A DNA stretch of 64,000 nucleotides, from assembly GCA_963565915.1 (NCBI GenBank), contig OY751492.1:1736001-1800000 (forward strand). Direction: 5' to 3'. The notes below the pieces were generated by a model. The model did no database searches. It saw only the letters and a list, made by a program, of their open reading frames with translations, and had not been told where the DNA came from. Shown here one piece after another: positions 12,301-21,248 of this stretch. Every line of letters starts with the position of its first letter. Position 1 is the first letter of the stretch. The position numbers were made by a program, and so were the translations under genes. This DNA comes from Entoloma clypeatum (lineage: Eukaryota > Basidiomycota > Agaricomycetes > Agaricales > Entolomataceae).

Positions 12301-13360
12301 TTTCTCCACGCATTCCGTCTACTTTGTAACCGTGATTAAGGAAGACGCCTAGGGACAATAGGTGTGTGTCCATGTCCGGAATGTAGAATACAGGTCGGAG
12401 AAGGTGGGTTTTTATTTCCCCATTTAGGGTATGCCGTACTGGAACGGCCCCAACTCCGAGTATTTCCAGTTTCTTTCCCTTTTCAGCTGTTTGGACAAAT
12501 CGCTTAGCTTTAAGAGGCCTGTAGTATGCGAAGTCCTTGAACTCATGGGTAAAGTGTAACGAGGCACCGGAGTCTAAGATCCATTGTGCACGTTCTTTCT
12601 CCTTACAGTGTGTGCATGACGCAAAGTGCTTTGTATATTTTTTATATAGATCGTTGTCAATATGATCCATACATTCTGCACTAGTACTAGCTAATATTTT
12701 ACACGTCTGTAAGGAGGTGTTATTAGCTTTCCTTAATTGGTCAGATTCAGGAGAGGAAAATGACGAACCGTCAAGTTCAATGAGCCCATCTTCGAATTGG
12801 TCCGGCCCCATCTGCTCGCTTTGATGGTCTATGTCCATCATCCTAAGGGTTTGGTCCAGCGGCGGAGTAACTCGACGCTGCTTGGACGGTCTTTCGTCTT
12901 CTTCTGGGATAATTGTATCCAGAATGCGAAGATTTGACCCTGAGGGGCGAGCACCAATGCCGCGCGCGAGTTTGCGAACATGGTCGTTTTTCTTCCACAC
13001 GGACGGCTTGCCCGAAGGAAGCCCGGTGTACTGGGATGGAGGCGGGTTCATTCGCTGAAGGAGCGACTGCATCCGCTGAGAGTCTGGCTGGGCGGTACTC
13101 ATCGTTTTTCCGCGCCCGGTGACGGTAGTGAAGGATGGTGGAGGGAAGTGTATGGCGGGAGCAACAAACTCAACCGTTTCCTCCACATGGTCGGACGTGT
13201 TGTCCGCAGTGTTGGCGCTTTTCTTCTGATTGCGCCAGCGTCCTTTTCCCTTCTTCTTTTCAGAAGCAGTACTATGGTCGGTCGAGTTAGGCTGCTCGTC
13301 AGCGTCGTTCTGTGAGGTACTTGGCTTTTGCTGCTTTTCCCATTTGGGGTCCTGCCCCTT
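9362..13360 (-). CDS. pol: Copia-1 Pol: protease, integrase, reverse transcriptase, RNase H
   Basis: A long frame in register with gag, separated from it only by the TGA at 13361-13363. In order: a linker with a basic patch, an HFASCTHC motif, aspartic protease WILDSGASLHFT, the gag-pre-integrase block WHKRLGHPN...CTGCLKGKM, integrase core (DLIHSDL, FLDDFSSH, DGGGEFDEY, QNGRAERINRTL), RT (LVAKGFSQ, LLDVSSAFLYG, YVDN), and RNase H (DSDWASDENTRRSTTG, SSTEAEYMA, KHIDVRFHF). The RT box is YVDN instead of the usual YVDD, so the second metal-binding Asp is replaced by Asn, which should cripple polymerisation. Otherwise the frame is open to the stop at 9362. Confidence 0.92.
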   Translation of the reverse strand, partial: KGQDPKWEKQQKPSTSQNDADEQPNSTDHSTASEKKKGKGRWRNQKKSANTADNTSDHVEETVEFVAPAIHFPPPSFTTVTGRGKTMSTAQPDSQRMQSLLQRMNPPPSQYTGLPSGKPSVWKKNDHVRKLARGIGARPSGSNLRILDTIIPEEDERPSKQRRVTPPLDQTLRMMDIDHQSEQMGPDQFEDGLIELDGSSFSSPESDQLRKANNTSLQTCKILASTSAECMDHIDNDLYKKYTKHFASCTHCKEKERAQWILDSGASLHFTHEFKDFAYYRPLKAKRFVQTAEKGKKLEILGVGAVPVRHTLNGEIKTHLLRPVFYIPDMDTHLLSLGVFLNHGYKVDGMRGEINISKGQNKIQFSPHILGQTIYWLDTEIRYDQIHAISSEITVETWHKRLGHPNDQALNKIPTSTKGVPKTLVREKSQENCTGCLKGKMPNQSYPNSMTRAVKPFDLIHSDLKQISTASYHKYKYFLTFLDDFSSHVWVVLLRKKSGAITALKQFLAMIQNQFAATPKKWRVDGGGEFDEYKDVLADHGILIDVTLPYQHQQNGRAERINRTLWEKSQALRFDACLPPMWWEFCLEHAAFLYNRTPMQRLEWKTPYFRVTNEMPDMSSIRVFGCQAYVYIPKEKRRNSLESRSRLMIYLGSKPGVKGYRFMDPETNTIFMGGKAIFDESKYPRCHIDPLPENHPEMENPEPADEFEDLIPGSNDDESHNKTPHDPLPIEQDQPESDNELPASEPDDEPRVPTPEPEQVPDRPIRERRVRKMPGSIYGEDTPATDLEKLDRRRRLGGQTAWMNDLLMEAISVQVGIVDMSHKDIYPLPNKEDWYAAERKELDMLKRRRVITELVPLPEGRKALRNKWVYNEKSDGRLKARLVAKGFSQVEGIDFDQIFSPVVRYETVRLILALTALEGWFMTLLDVSSAFLYGTLHEVIYMRQPEGYVVKGKEHLVYRLYKALYGLKQAALAWWRELDSSMKKLGFVRLHSDAGVFIHKSTNGEIVIAVIYVDNSAFLGTNREYTLEKKRAFMTTWECRDLGHLVPGGEPKEFLSIQIRQHGKRIFIDQVPYLEKILTRMGMSESNATHTPLPTGYKPMASENEPNAELRSKYQSVIGSLLYLMIGTRPDICFAVIKMSQFSANPTKRHLEVARDICRYLKATKDYAIMYDGDSGKGIYAFTDSDWASDENTRRSTTGFFISLASGAITWVSSAQKTIALSSTEAEYMALSDCSRAATWLRSMLAELGMQIGSVPIYGDNNGSVFIASNPVTEKRSKHIDVRFHFVREKVSEGIITVEFIEGVNNPADLLTKNLGKILFNKFIPYFGLLKN

Positions 13361-14080
13361 TCACTTTGTCCCAGAAATTTTCTTGGCCTGCTCATTGGAC
13401 ATACGAGTAGACCCGACCGAATACTTGCGCCTGTATTCCGAGATGACGCTGTCAGCGACGGCCTGCCATGTGAAGTCATCGGCGTCGTACACCTGGAAGA
13501 GAGCGGTGGAGAGTGATGACCAGGCGTCGGGAATCGCATTGGCCAAGATCATTGCCTGCATCAGATCGGGGACGACAAAATTCGAATCGGCGAGACGGGC
13601 GAAGAGAGACCCCAGGCGTTCGATTTCAGGGACGGGGTCGCATCCAGACAGTTTGTAGGTGGCGGCGGCTTTGAAGTCGCCAAAGATAACAGCCGGGGAT
13701 ATCTTGGAGTAGGCGTCTTTCAACGTTTTCCATGCGCCAAGCGCCGAGGTACTGTCTTTGATGTGGCGTCTGATCGCCTCAGAGATTTTTAGGCGTATCG
13801 CCCCGAGAGCTACGTCGTCGTCCCTGATCCAGGCTTTTTCTTCCTTGCGGAAGCCGGGCTGGTCGACCGTGGTAGTCAGCACAGGGGGAGCAGCGGCGGT
13901 GGGACCAGGAGTGGAGACCGTAGTGGTGAAGTCGGCGATCTCGGGACGGGTGATATCGCCAGAGACGATGCGCCAGACTCCTTGATGGAGGAGGTAGGAC
14001 TTCATTTTCTCGGCCCAGCTTTGGTAGTCAATGCCGTCAAAGGGGGCGATGGTGTCAAGAGCAGAGCGAGAGGTAGACAT
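13361..14080 (-). CDS. gag: Copia-1 Gag
   Basis: About 239 residues from the ATG at 14080 (MSTSRSALDTIAPFDG), preferred to the in-frame ATG at 14137 because the start is followed at once by the Copia gag pattern FDGIDYQSWAEKMKSYL and VWRIVSGDI (UBN2-type fold). It ends at TGA 13361-13363, after which the same frame continues into pol. No CCHC zinc knuckle is visible. If the TGA is a mutated sense codon, gag and pol were originally one polyprotein, as is usual in Copia elements; the alternative is stop-codon readthrough. Confidence 0.88.
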   Translation of the reverse strand: MSTSRSALDTIAPFDGIDYQSWAEKMKSYLLHQGVWRIVSGDITRPEIADFTTTVSTPGPTAAAPPVLTTTVDQPGFRKEEKAWIRDDDVALGAIRLKISEAIRRHIKDSTSALGAWKTLKDAYSKISPAVIFGDFKAAATYKLSGCDPVPEIERLGSLFARLADSNFVVPDLMQAMILANAIPDAWSSLSTALFQVYDADDFTWQAVADSVISEYRRKYSVGSTRMSNEQAKKISGTK

Positions 14081-14430
14081 TGTAGATGGATCTAAAAAAG
14101 GGTTCCCAATCAGTGATGTGTTATGAATATGATTCAAGAAAACAATTTAAATGATTCCTTATGACATATTCCCTTTAGGAATAGTGGTCACGGGAAAACC
14201 CTTTATATGTCAGAAACGTATAAGGTGCGATCAACGTTTCCACATGAAGTGTACTAGGTCAATCCCTTTAGGGACGTCTCATGACAGGTACTTGTCGTAA
14301 TGACGTTCCCAGGTTCATATGTGAAGAAGTATGACTCAGAACCTAGATCTTTCGATCGGTTCTTTGCCAACCAGGGTAGAGTGGGCAGGTACTCGCTGTT
14401 GCCAGCGTTTCCCAAGTCCCTCTGCTATCC

Positions 14431-14443
14431 GGGGCCCATAACC
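14431..14443 (-). other. Copia-1 primer-binding site
   Basis: Directly inside the 5' LTR the minus strand reads GGTTATGGGCCCC. Classical copia elements use a primer-binding site of this kind, complementary to the anticodon-loop half of initiator tRNA-Met. Copia-2 has the same sequence at the same place. Confidence 0.7.
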
Positions 14444-14753
14444 TGTTGAAGTTCCACCTGGGCGCTAGCCACAGGTGTACTGAGCAACATGGCTACAGTG
14501 GAAGTACTCTACGATACCGCTATGGTCACTTACTTGGTTGGGAAGGGTGAGGCTGGTGAGAGCGGTTGAGGCTGGTAAGAGCGATGGAGCTGGTTAAGAG
14601 TCAAGAGACAACTTGTTCGTATTGACAGTTTCCTGGTCTTATATACCGTACTACTGTTTGTACCAACCAAACAAGTATGTAAGAAAGATATGTAATGGTC
14701 ACGTGATGTGATCTAATCTAAATCTAATCTACGTGATGGGAAAAGTTTCAACA
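14444..14753 (-). repeat. Copia-1 5' LTR
   Basis: 310 bp, matches 8986-9295 by eye without differences. Carries the element's own promoter by family role. Confidence 0.95.
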
Positions 14754-15129
14754 GGTTCTTCAACGAGCGGCTTCTTATATGTGCAGTATTTTGCGGGCAC
14801 CCCTGCCCACCGTGGAACCTGGAAGGTATCAGTGAATTAGAAAGTTGGGGATAGGCTAAACACCTGCCTCTGCAATTCGAGCCAGGGCTCGCATGGAGTT
14901 GGTCTGTTTCCCATGTTAGCATGCTAGTATAGAGGAAGACGAATAGAACATACTTGTTTCTTTACAAAGCTCTGTACATTGTCAAGCTCATCGAAGGCAG
15001 GTGGGTGACCATCACTATCCACCCCATCATCGAATTCCATGTCATCCTCGTTGTCAGGCTCCACACCACCTTCATGGAGTCCCATGCTATCCTCTTGGTC
15101 GAACTCTACACCCACCTCATCATCGGCAT
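14754..15129 (-). pseudogene. DUF6532-type gene, middle piece between the two retrotransposons
   Basis: Host sequence trapped between Copia-1 and Gypsy-1. On the minus strand it encodes an acidic exon (DDEVGVEFDQED ... DNVQSFVKKQ), an intron, TNSMRALARIAEA, another intron, and VPRWAGVPAKYC up to KKPLVEE at the Copia-1 junction. Frame is kept across both insertion sites when one copy of each target duplication is counted. This shows that the pieces at 7829-8985, 14754-15129 and 21249-22024 are one former gene. Confidence 0.8.
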
Positions 15130-15573
15130 TGTAAGGGCGACCTTACGATCCAAGACTCAAACTCAGATACTTGCAAGGGAGATCCGAAGATTAGATTGAG
15201 CAGTCTGATAAGTAATACAACACACACCTTGCAAGGGAGATCCGAAGAGAAAGTTCTAAGGATTCCCCTGCAAGCTAGCGAGATAAATAGTAAAATGAGA
15301 TATGAAATAAAAGATAAAACGAGACATAGGAATGATGAGTAATGGTCGGGAGTAGGGATGGGGGATGAATGGAAACGAGATGAATGATAGTACCTGCGAT
15401 CCGACGTGCGGAGGAGCGGAGGGGCGCGGAGTCGTCGGATGTGGAGAGGTGCAGAGAGGTGAATAAGATATCAGAGGCAACAGATACGATCGGAGGGCGT
15501 CGGAGGGCGTCGGAGGGCGTCGGAGATGGTGGAAATGAACGGAAAGGGAAAGTGCAAAGTGGTTGCCCTTACA
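15130..15573 (-). repeat. Gypsy-1 3' LTR
   Basis: 444 bp, same as 20805-21248. It contains three tandem copies of gtcggagggc. Confidence 0.95.
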
Positions 15574-15584
15574 TCACCCCCCCT

Positions 15585-18434
15585 TCAAGGCACGGCGTCT
15601 CGACGTGTCAGGCGAAACGAGTCGAATATCGCAGCGGAGATCCGACGCGGAGCTCCCGGATGACGTCGGTAGAAGTCGCGGACTAGGCGCGGAGCGTGGA
15701 CATTGTCTTCTGCTTCCCAGGAATTCTCTTCGTAGCCATATCCCTTCCATTTGACCAAGAATCGAAGCTTGCCTCGATGCAGTCGGCTGTCCAAGAGGTT
15801 TTCAACATCATACTCCAATTCTTCTCCCACTACCGTCGGAGGCGGAGGAGAGCGGACTTGGCGTCGGAAAGGGTCGTCGGGAACTAGTGAAAGTTTGACG
15901 ACGTGGAATACTGGGTGAATGCGGGACATGGAAGGGGGAAGGCGAAGTTCGTAGGCATGTGTTCCGACAGGTCGGACCACTGGGAAAGGGCCTACGTACC
16001 GATGTGCAAGTTTTTTTGTGGGTCGGGTGGTTTTGAGGTCCGATGAGTCTAAAAAGACCTTGTCCCCCGGGCGGAATGTCGGAGTGGTGCTCCGATGCTG
16101 GTTGTAGTATCGCGCCATGTCGTCTTTTGCCTTTGTTAGTGCTGCGCGAGCCTCTTCCAGAGCGGACTTCATCCGCTCGCTGAAATCCGCTACCGCCTCG
16201 ATTTCCGTCCGCTTCTCGCGAGGTTCGAATCCCATGCGTGGATGGCGCCCGGTGTCAATGTAGAACGGAGTTTGACATGTCGATGCGTGAACATGGTTGT
16301 TGTATGCAAATTCAGCCATCGGAAGCCATTCGTCCCAATCGTCTTGACGTTCATTGACGAATAGGCGAAGATATTGTTCCAATCCTTGATTGACCCGCTC
16401 CGTCTGTCCGTCCGACTGCGGATGGTAGGCTGTTGAGGCAGCAATCTTAATGCCAAGTAGCCTATATAGTTCGCGCGTGAACTTGGCGACAAACTGTGGT
16501 CCGCAGTCGGAGACAATGGCCTCCGGTAGTCCGTGGAGTTTCCAGACGTTTTGAATATAGGAGCGTGCAGTCCCGAGTGCGGAGATGTCGGAGTGCGTCG
16601 GGATGAAGTGTCCCCGCTTCCCTACTGAGTCCACTACCACCATGATAGCGTCGTAGCCGTGGGCTTCTGGTAGTTCAGTAATGAAGTCGACACTGGTTAC
16701 TTGCCACCGCTCCGTGGGGACCGGTAGTGGATTGAGCTCTCCGGAGGGCGGAGTGCGTCGGACCTTGGTGCGGAGGCATGAGTCGCATGTCTTGCAATAT
16801 TGACCTATTAAACGAGACATGTGTGGCCACCAGTAATTGCGCGACACCAGTTCCAAGGTTTTCCACCGTCCCGGATGTCCGGCCACCGGAGTGTCGTGGT
16901 GTTGTGTGAGGATCCGATGACGCAGTTGGGGATTATTAGGAACATAGATACGATCCCTGAAGTAGAGCAAACCTTCCGCTTGCCTCCACTCCGCACTTCG
17001 GACGGACCCCGCTCCGACGGTCGGAAGGGATCTGACAACCTCCGCCACACTATCCTCCAGTAGCCCCTCTCGGATTCCCTGTCGGACCTGGCAGAGGACG
17101 TCGCGTTCTTCCCCTTGAACAGTTACCCCATGCATTGCTCGCACTGCAAACAATTCTGGTCGAAGAAGGATGATGTTTTCGTTGTCCCGCGATCCGTCTC
17201 CGTGGTCCGCTCGTCGGGACAAAGCGTCGGACTTGCCCATTGACTTTCCAGGTCGATGGTGCATTTTAAAATCGAAACGAGCGAGGTATAAGGACCATCT
17301 AGCTTGTCGTCGATTTAGTTTTTGAGCTGTCATGAAGTACTCAAGATTTTTGTGGTCCGTCCAAATCTCCACTGTCTTCTCCGCTCCTTCAAGGAAGTGC
17401 CTCCACTCCTCTAATGCACGGACCACTGCCAACATCTCCTTGTCATAGATCTCGTAGTTGCGTTCCACCGGACTGAGGCTTTTGGAATAGAATGCGACAG
17501 GGTGCCACTTACCGTCCTCTGTTGGTTGGGACAGTACTGCTCCGGTTGCAAAGTCCGAGCTATCCGCTTCTACCCGCCACTCCTTTCGATGATCAGCTAA
17601 GACCAGGATCGGAGCGGATGTAATCCTCCGCTTCAACTCCGCAAATGCGGACACTTCTCCTTCCTTCCAAGACCAGAGGTGCCCCTTCTTCGTGAGCTCG
17701 AAAAGAGGGCGCGCGATGTCCGAAAACCCTTCAATAAAACGGCGATAGAAGTTAGTGAACCCCAGAAAGGACTGTACTTCTCGGACGTTTGTCGGAGCAG
17801 GCCACTCCGCGACCCCCGCTACTTTCACTGGATCCATCTCTACGCGTCCTTGTTCAATAATAAGGCCTAAGTATTCAATGCGCGTTTGCTCAAACTCGCA
17901 TTTCTCTGGTTTTAGATAGAGTTTGTGTTCGCGAAGTCGTTCCAGTACAATCCGTGTGACCCTCCGATGTTCCGCAAGGGTCTCCGTGAAGATGAGTATA
18001 TCGTCAAGGTAAACACAAACTACACCTTCAGTGATAAGGTCCTGAAAGATCTCGTTCATCATAGTCTGGAATGTGGATGGACTATTAGTGAGGCCGAAGA
18101 ACATCACCAATGGTTCATAGAGTCCGCGATTGGTCCGAAAAGCGGCCTTCCACTCGTCTCCGGGCTTTATCCGTACATTGTTGTAACCCCAGCGGATGTC
18201 GAGTTTGGTGAAGTATTGAGCGCGTTGAAGTTTATTGATCAGTTCGGATATGAGCGGAAGCGGATACTTGTTTTTGATAGTTTTGGAATTGAGTGACCGG
18301 TAGTCTTGTACAAGACGAAGGGAGCCATCCTTTTTCTTGATATAGAACACCGGAGATGCCATCGGAGACTTGGAAGGGCGGATCCGACCAGTTGCAAGGT
18401 TTTCCTCCAAAAACGCGTCGAGTTCTTTCTGTTC
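15585..18434 (-). CDS. pol: Gypsy-1 Pol: RT, RNase H, integrase, chromodomain
   Basis: An open frame of about 940 residues. It starts just after a frame break at about 18432-18438. RT shows FYIKKKDGSLRLVQDYRSLN, LDIRWGYNNVRI and the active site YLDD; RNase H shows VEADSSDFATGAVLSQ and WTDHKNLEYF; integrase has the HHCC zinc finger (HHDTPVAGHPGRWKTLE...CKTCDSCLR) and core DFITELPE, IVSDCGPQF, HPQSDGQTERVNQ. The C-terminus is a chromodomain (VENLLDSRLHRGKLRFLVKW, NSWEAEDN), which by family knowledge steers integration toward marked chromatin. All catalytic motifs look intact. Confidence 0.92.
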   Translation of the reverse strand, partial: EQKELDAFLEENLATGRIRPSKSPMASPVFYIKKKDGSLRLVQDYRSLNSKTIKNKYPLPLISELINKLQRAQYFTKLDIRWGYNNVRIKPGDEWKAAFRTNRGLYEPLVMFFGLTNSPSTFQTMMNEIFQDLITEGVVCVYLDDILIFTETLAEHRRVTRIVLERLREHKLYLKPEKCEFEQTRIEYLGLIIEQGRVEMDPVKVAGVAEWPAPTNVREVQSFLGFTNFYRRFIEGFSDIARPLFELTKKGHLWSWKEGEVSAFAELKRRITSAPILVLADHRKEWRVEADSSDFATGAVLSQPTEDGKWHPVAFYSKSLSPVERNYEIYDKEMLAVVRALEEWRHFLEGAEKTVEIWTDHKNLEYFMTAQKLNRRQARWSLYLARFDFKMHHRPGKSMGKSDALSRRADHGDGSRDNENIILLRPELFAVRAMHGVTVQGEERDVLCQVRQGIREGLLEDSVAEVVRSLPTVGAGSVRSAEWRQAEGLLYFRDRIYVPNNPQLRHRILTQHHDTPVAGHPGRWKTLELVSRNYWWPHMSRLIGQYCKTCDSCLRTKVRRTPPSGELNPLPVPTERWQVTSVDFITELPEAHGYDAIMVVVDSVGKRGHFIPTHSDISALGTARSYIQNVWKLHGLPEAIVSDCGPQFVAKFTRELYRLLGIKIAASTAYHPQSDGQTERVNQGLEQYLRLFVNERQDDWDEWLPMAEFAYNNHVHASTCQTPFYIDTGRHPRMGFEPREKRTEIEAVADFSERMKSALEEARAALTKAKDDMARYYNQHRSTTPTFRPGDKVFLDSSDLKTTRPTKKLAHRYVGPFPVVRPVGTHAYELRLPPSMSRIHPVFHVVKLSLVPDDPFRRQVRSPPPPTVVGEELEYDVENLLDSRLHRGKLRFLVKWKGYGYEENSWEAEDNVHAPRLVRDFYRRHPGAPRRISAAIFDSFRLTRRDAVP

Positions 18435-19654
18435 GTTCGGGCGAGCGGATATACCTTACAACCCGCCGGAGAGGCGTCCGGAACAAGTTCAATGGCGTGG
18501 TCCCACGTCCGCTCTTCCGGTAAGGTGTCGAAAGAGGTCTTTGAGAATACGTCTTCGAAATCAAACAAGTGGTCTGGTACGGAATCGCGGAAAGATTTGG
18601 GTTTCTGGTTACTGAGGAAGGCCTCCGATAGACGTTGCGAGATATTGGATGAAGCGCGGATGAACTCCGCCTCCGCAGGTACTGTTCCGACAAAAAGGCG
18701 GTCTCCCTCCTCAAACTCATCCTCTTCCTCATCGTCTTCCGCTAACTCCTCCGTTTCTTCTCCTTCTGTGACATCCTCCACCCATGGGCCGCGTGGAGCC
18801 TCCTCCTCTAGACCGGACGTCGGAGTGGAACCCATCCGACAGGCTCGGATGCGGACTTGTTCGAACTTCCGCTCCTTCCGCTCTTGGGCTGCCTCCTGTT
18901 GGCATGTCCGACATCGTGCAGGACACCGGCTCATCTTCACTTCCCCTGAAGTCCAATCTACCTCGGGGTTGTGTTCTTTGAGCCAAGTGAAGCCTAACAC
19001 GATTTCTTGTTTTCCCAAACTTGTGACTGCAAGCTGGGTCCGTTCCGAGTGATCCCGATTGCGGAGCACTACGTCCAACACCTCCGTTATTGCTCCGGCC
19101 TCATTCGGAGTTCCGTCGATGTTGTATACCGGAATTGCGCGTTGTAGTTTTCGAGTAGAGAGTCGGTGTTTCTCGACCAGAGTACGTTCAATAAACGATC
19201 CTGTTGCCCCACTGTCGAGTAAGGCCTTTTGTGATAGTATGTCTTTAGTGTCGGTAGTTTTGAGAACTATGTCTAGTTCGAGGGAATTGTCGGAGCGAGC
19301 GGCTGCGGCGAGAACATATTGTTTTGGAAGCCGCCACTCCCACTTAGAGAAGCGGATGCGGATAGGGTTTGCGGAGTTGGGTGCGACTATAGGATCGTTT
19401 GCAGGCTTAGAGATGGAGGGTATAGGATCATATTGTTCCATAAATAAGGCAGCATAACGATTTTTAGTAGACAACGAGGGCGCACTGTTCACTCGTTGTG
19501 AGGAGGAAAATCCTCCTGTCCTCCCTCCGACTCCGCAGACTCCGTGGGCGGAACGGAGTTGCCTTCCGCCGCGTCCTTGACCACGAGTTGTTCCATGATA
19601 AACTCGTCTTGTTCCTCCATCGTCATGAATCGGACGTCGAAGCCAAGGGGGCAT
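18435..19654 (-). CDS. Gypsy-1 aspartic protease and RT-entry region (frame-shifted from pol)
   Basis: An open frame overlapping the end of gag in a different register, as is usual for Gypsy gag-pol junctions. It holds the retroviral-type protease (ALLDSGATGSFI, IVLGFTWLKEHNPEVDW), an unusually acidic linker (EEDEFEEGD), and then DHAIELVPDASPAGCKVYPL, which is the normal lead-in to RT. Just after ARTN the frame breaks by one missing base (about 18432-18438, in cgaacgaacag) and RT continues in the next register. The break sits inside a normally continuous region, so it looks like a mutation and not a programmed shift. Confidence 0.85.
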
Positions 19655-20643
19655 TCACGACTGAAGTGACCCGTTTTGTTACATCTGAAGCATGCATTGG
19701 CATTCTTGCCTTTGACGCGTGAAGTATCAATGTCCATTGCATTAGGGTCCCTTGTCGGCGGAGCGGTTGCGGATGCGAGCGGAGCTGGACGCGGAGTGAA
19801 TGGAATGTAGGGGCGAGGGAATACTGAGGTGCCAGGTACTCTTGGTCCGATGACGTTGCGGAAGGCGGATGTGCGGGTCGGAGCAGTGGCTTTGAAGGCT
19901 TTGTTGGCAATTCTATTGTCGTCGTTGACTCGTGCTGCAGAGTACCACTCATCGGGGTTGTCGTCCGCAGGCCGTCCGTGGGTCAGGGTGGCGATCTCAT
20001 TCTGAATGTCGGAACGGAGACCATGGCGGAATTTGAGTACTATATTGGTATCCTCCTGATAGCCTGCTTTGTCAATGTAGTCTTTGAACTCGTCAATATA
20101 GGTCTCGACATCCCGTTGACCTTGATAATAGGATTCTCCTTCGAGGATCAGTCTCGCGTCCTGTTCCTCATTCTTCGGAGTGAACTCCGTTGTAAAGACG
20201 GCGTGGAAGTCCACCCAAGTCCGATAAGGCGGAGCACCGGTCCTCCGCTCTTGTCGGATAATGCGATCCGCAAAGCGTGCTGCGCGTCCACTCTTCATGA
20301 AAGATAAGGCCCAATAAATTTTAGCGTGGTCGTCTGCGAACTGTTCCGGAGCCAGCCCCATAAACAATTCACAGGAGTTTAGAAAGGTCCAGCCATTTGC
20401 GCGCGATCCGTCGAAGTCTGACGGATTGGCGGGTTTTGCTCGACGCACGCCCGGATTGGCCGGAGCGAGCGGAGCAGGTGGAGGTGCGGGTGCGGGAGCA
20501 GGTGGGATAGGTGGCGGAGCTGGGGCAGGAATTGCGTTGAAGGCGAGGAGGAGTTGGTCAAGTTGAGTAGAGATATCAGCGAGAGTTTGACGTTGTTCCT
20601 GGAACTCGTGCTCGAGCTGTTCAAGGCGATTGGGGTCGTCCAT
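19489..20643 (-). CDS. gag: Gypsy-1 Gag
   Basis: 384 residues from ATG 20643 (MDDPNRLEQLEHEF). The N-terminal heptad-like segment suggests a short coiled coil, followed by a Pro/Ala-rich linker, the retrotransposon gag domain (FMKSGRAARFADRI, YIDEFKDYIDKAGY) and a CCHC zinc knuckle CFRCNKTGHFSREC at about residue 315. It forms the particle and packages RNA by family role. Its 3' end overlaps the protease frame. Confidence 0.9.
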   Translation of the reverse strand: MDDPNRLEQLEHEFQEQRQTLADISTQLDQLLLAFNAIPAPAPPPIPPAPAPAPPPAPLAPANPGVRRAKPANPSDFDGSRANGWTFLNSCELFMGLAPEQFADDHAKIYWALSFMKSGRAARFADRIIRQERRTGAPPYRTWVDFHAVFTTEFTPKNEEQDARLILEGESYYQGQRDVETYIDEFKDYIDKAGYQEDTNIVLKFRHGLRSDIQNEIATLTHGRPADDNPDEWYSAARVNDDNRIANKAFKATAPTRTSAFRNVIGPRVPGTSVFPRPYIPFTPRPAPLASATAPPTRDPNAMDIDTSRVKGKNANACFRCNKTGHFSRECPLGFDVRFMTMEEQDEFIMEQLVVKDAAEGNSVPPTESAESEGGQEDFPPHNE

Positions 20644-20804
20644 TACTATGCGCGGAGCAGAATCACCGGTTACGGAGAGGTAATTAGAAGAACTGGAAGG
20701 GGTGTGAGATGTATCGGAGTCGGACGCGGACGAAGCTACTCCGAAGCGTGGAATCGTGACAACGATGCAATCGGACCCGGTCCAATTAGATGAGAACTTT
20801 CTAC

Positions 20805-21248
20805 TGTAAGGGCGACCTTACGATCCAAGACTCAAACTCAGATACTTGCAAGGGAGATCCGAAGATTAGATTGAGCAGTCTGATAAGTAATACAACACAC
20901 ACCTTGCAAGGGAGATCCGAAGAGAAAGTTCTAAGGATTCCCCTGCAAGCTAGCGAGATAAATAGTAAAATGAGATATGAAATAAAAGATAAAACGAGAC
21001 ATAGGAATGATGAGTAATGGTCGGGAGTAGGGATGGGGGATGAATGGAAACGAGATGAATGATAGTACCTGCGATCCGACGTGCGGAGGAGCGGAGGGGC
21101 GCGGAGTCGTCGGATGTGGAGAGGTGCAGAGAGGTGAATAAGATATCAGAGGCAACAGATACGATCGGAGGGCGTCGGAGGGCGTCGGAGGGCGTCGGAG
21201 ATGGTGGAAATGAACGGAAAGGGAAAGTGCAAAGTGGTTGCCCTTACA
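20805..21248 (-). repeat. Gypsy-1 5' LTR
   Basis: 444 bp, same as 15130-15573 at a constant offset of 5675. Confidence 0.95.

Larger units (their letters stand above)
8986..14753 (-). mobile_element. Copia-1, full-length Ty1/Copia LTR retrotransposon
   Basis: Length 5768 bp, bounded by 310-bp LTRs (8986-9295 and 14444-14753) that look identical, and flanked by the 5-bp target duplication GGTTC (8981-8985 and 14754-14758). LTRs read TG...CA. The element is transcribed on the minus strand. A primer-binding site abuts the 5' LTR (14431-14443) and a G7 polypurine run abuts the 3' LTR (9296-9302). Domain order gag, protease, integrase, RT, RNase H is the Copia order. It is inserted in an exon of the DUF6532 gene. 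Two probable lesions are an in-frame TGA between gag and pol and a changed RT active site. Confidence 0.95.
15130..21248 (-). mobile_element. Gypsy-1, full-length chromodomain Ty3/Gypsy retrotransposon
   Basis: Length 6119 bp, bounded by 444-bp LTRs (15130-15573 and 20805-21248) that look identical, flanked by the target duplication GGCAT (15125-15129 and 21249-21253). LTRs read TGTAAGGGC...CCCTTACA. A polypurine run (GAAGGGGGGGTGA on the minus strand) precedes the 3' LTR. Domain order gag, protease, RT, RNase H, integrase, chromodomain makes it a chromovirus. It lies in an exon of the DUF6532 gene. A related solo LTR is present at 52149-53016. Confidence 0.95.
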
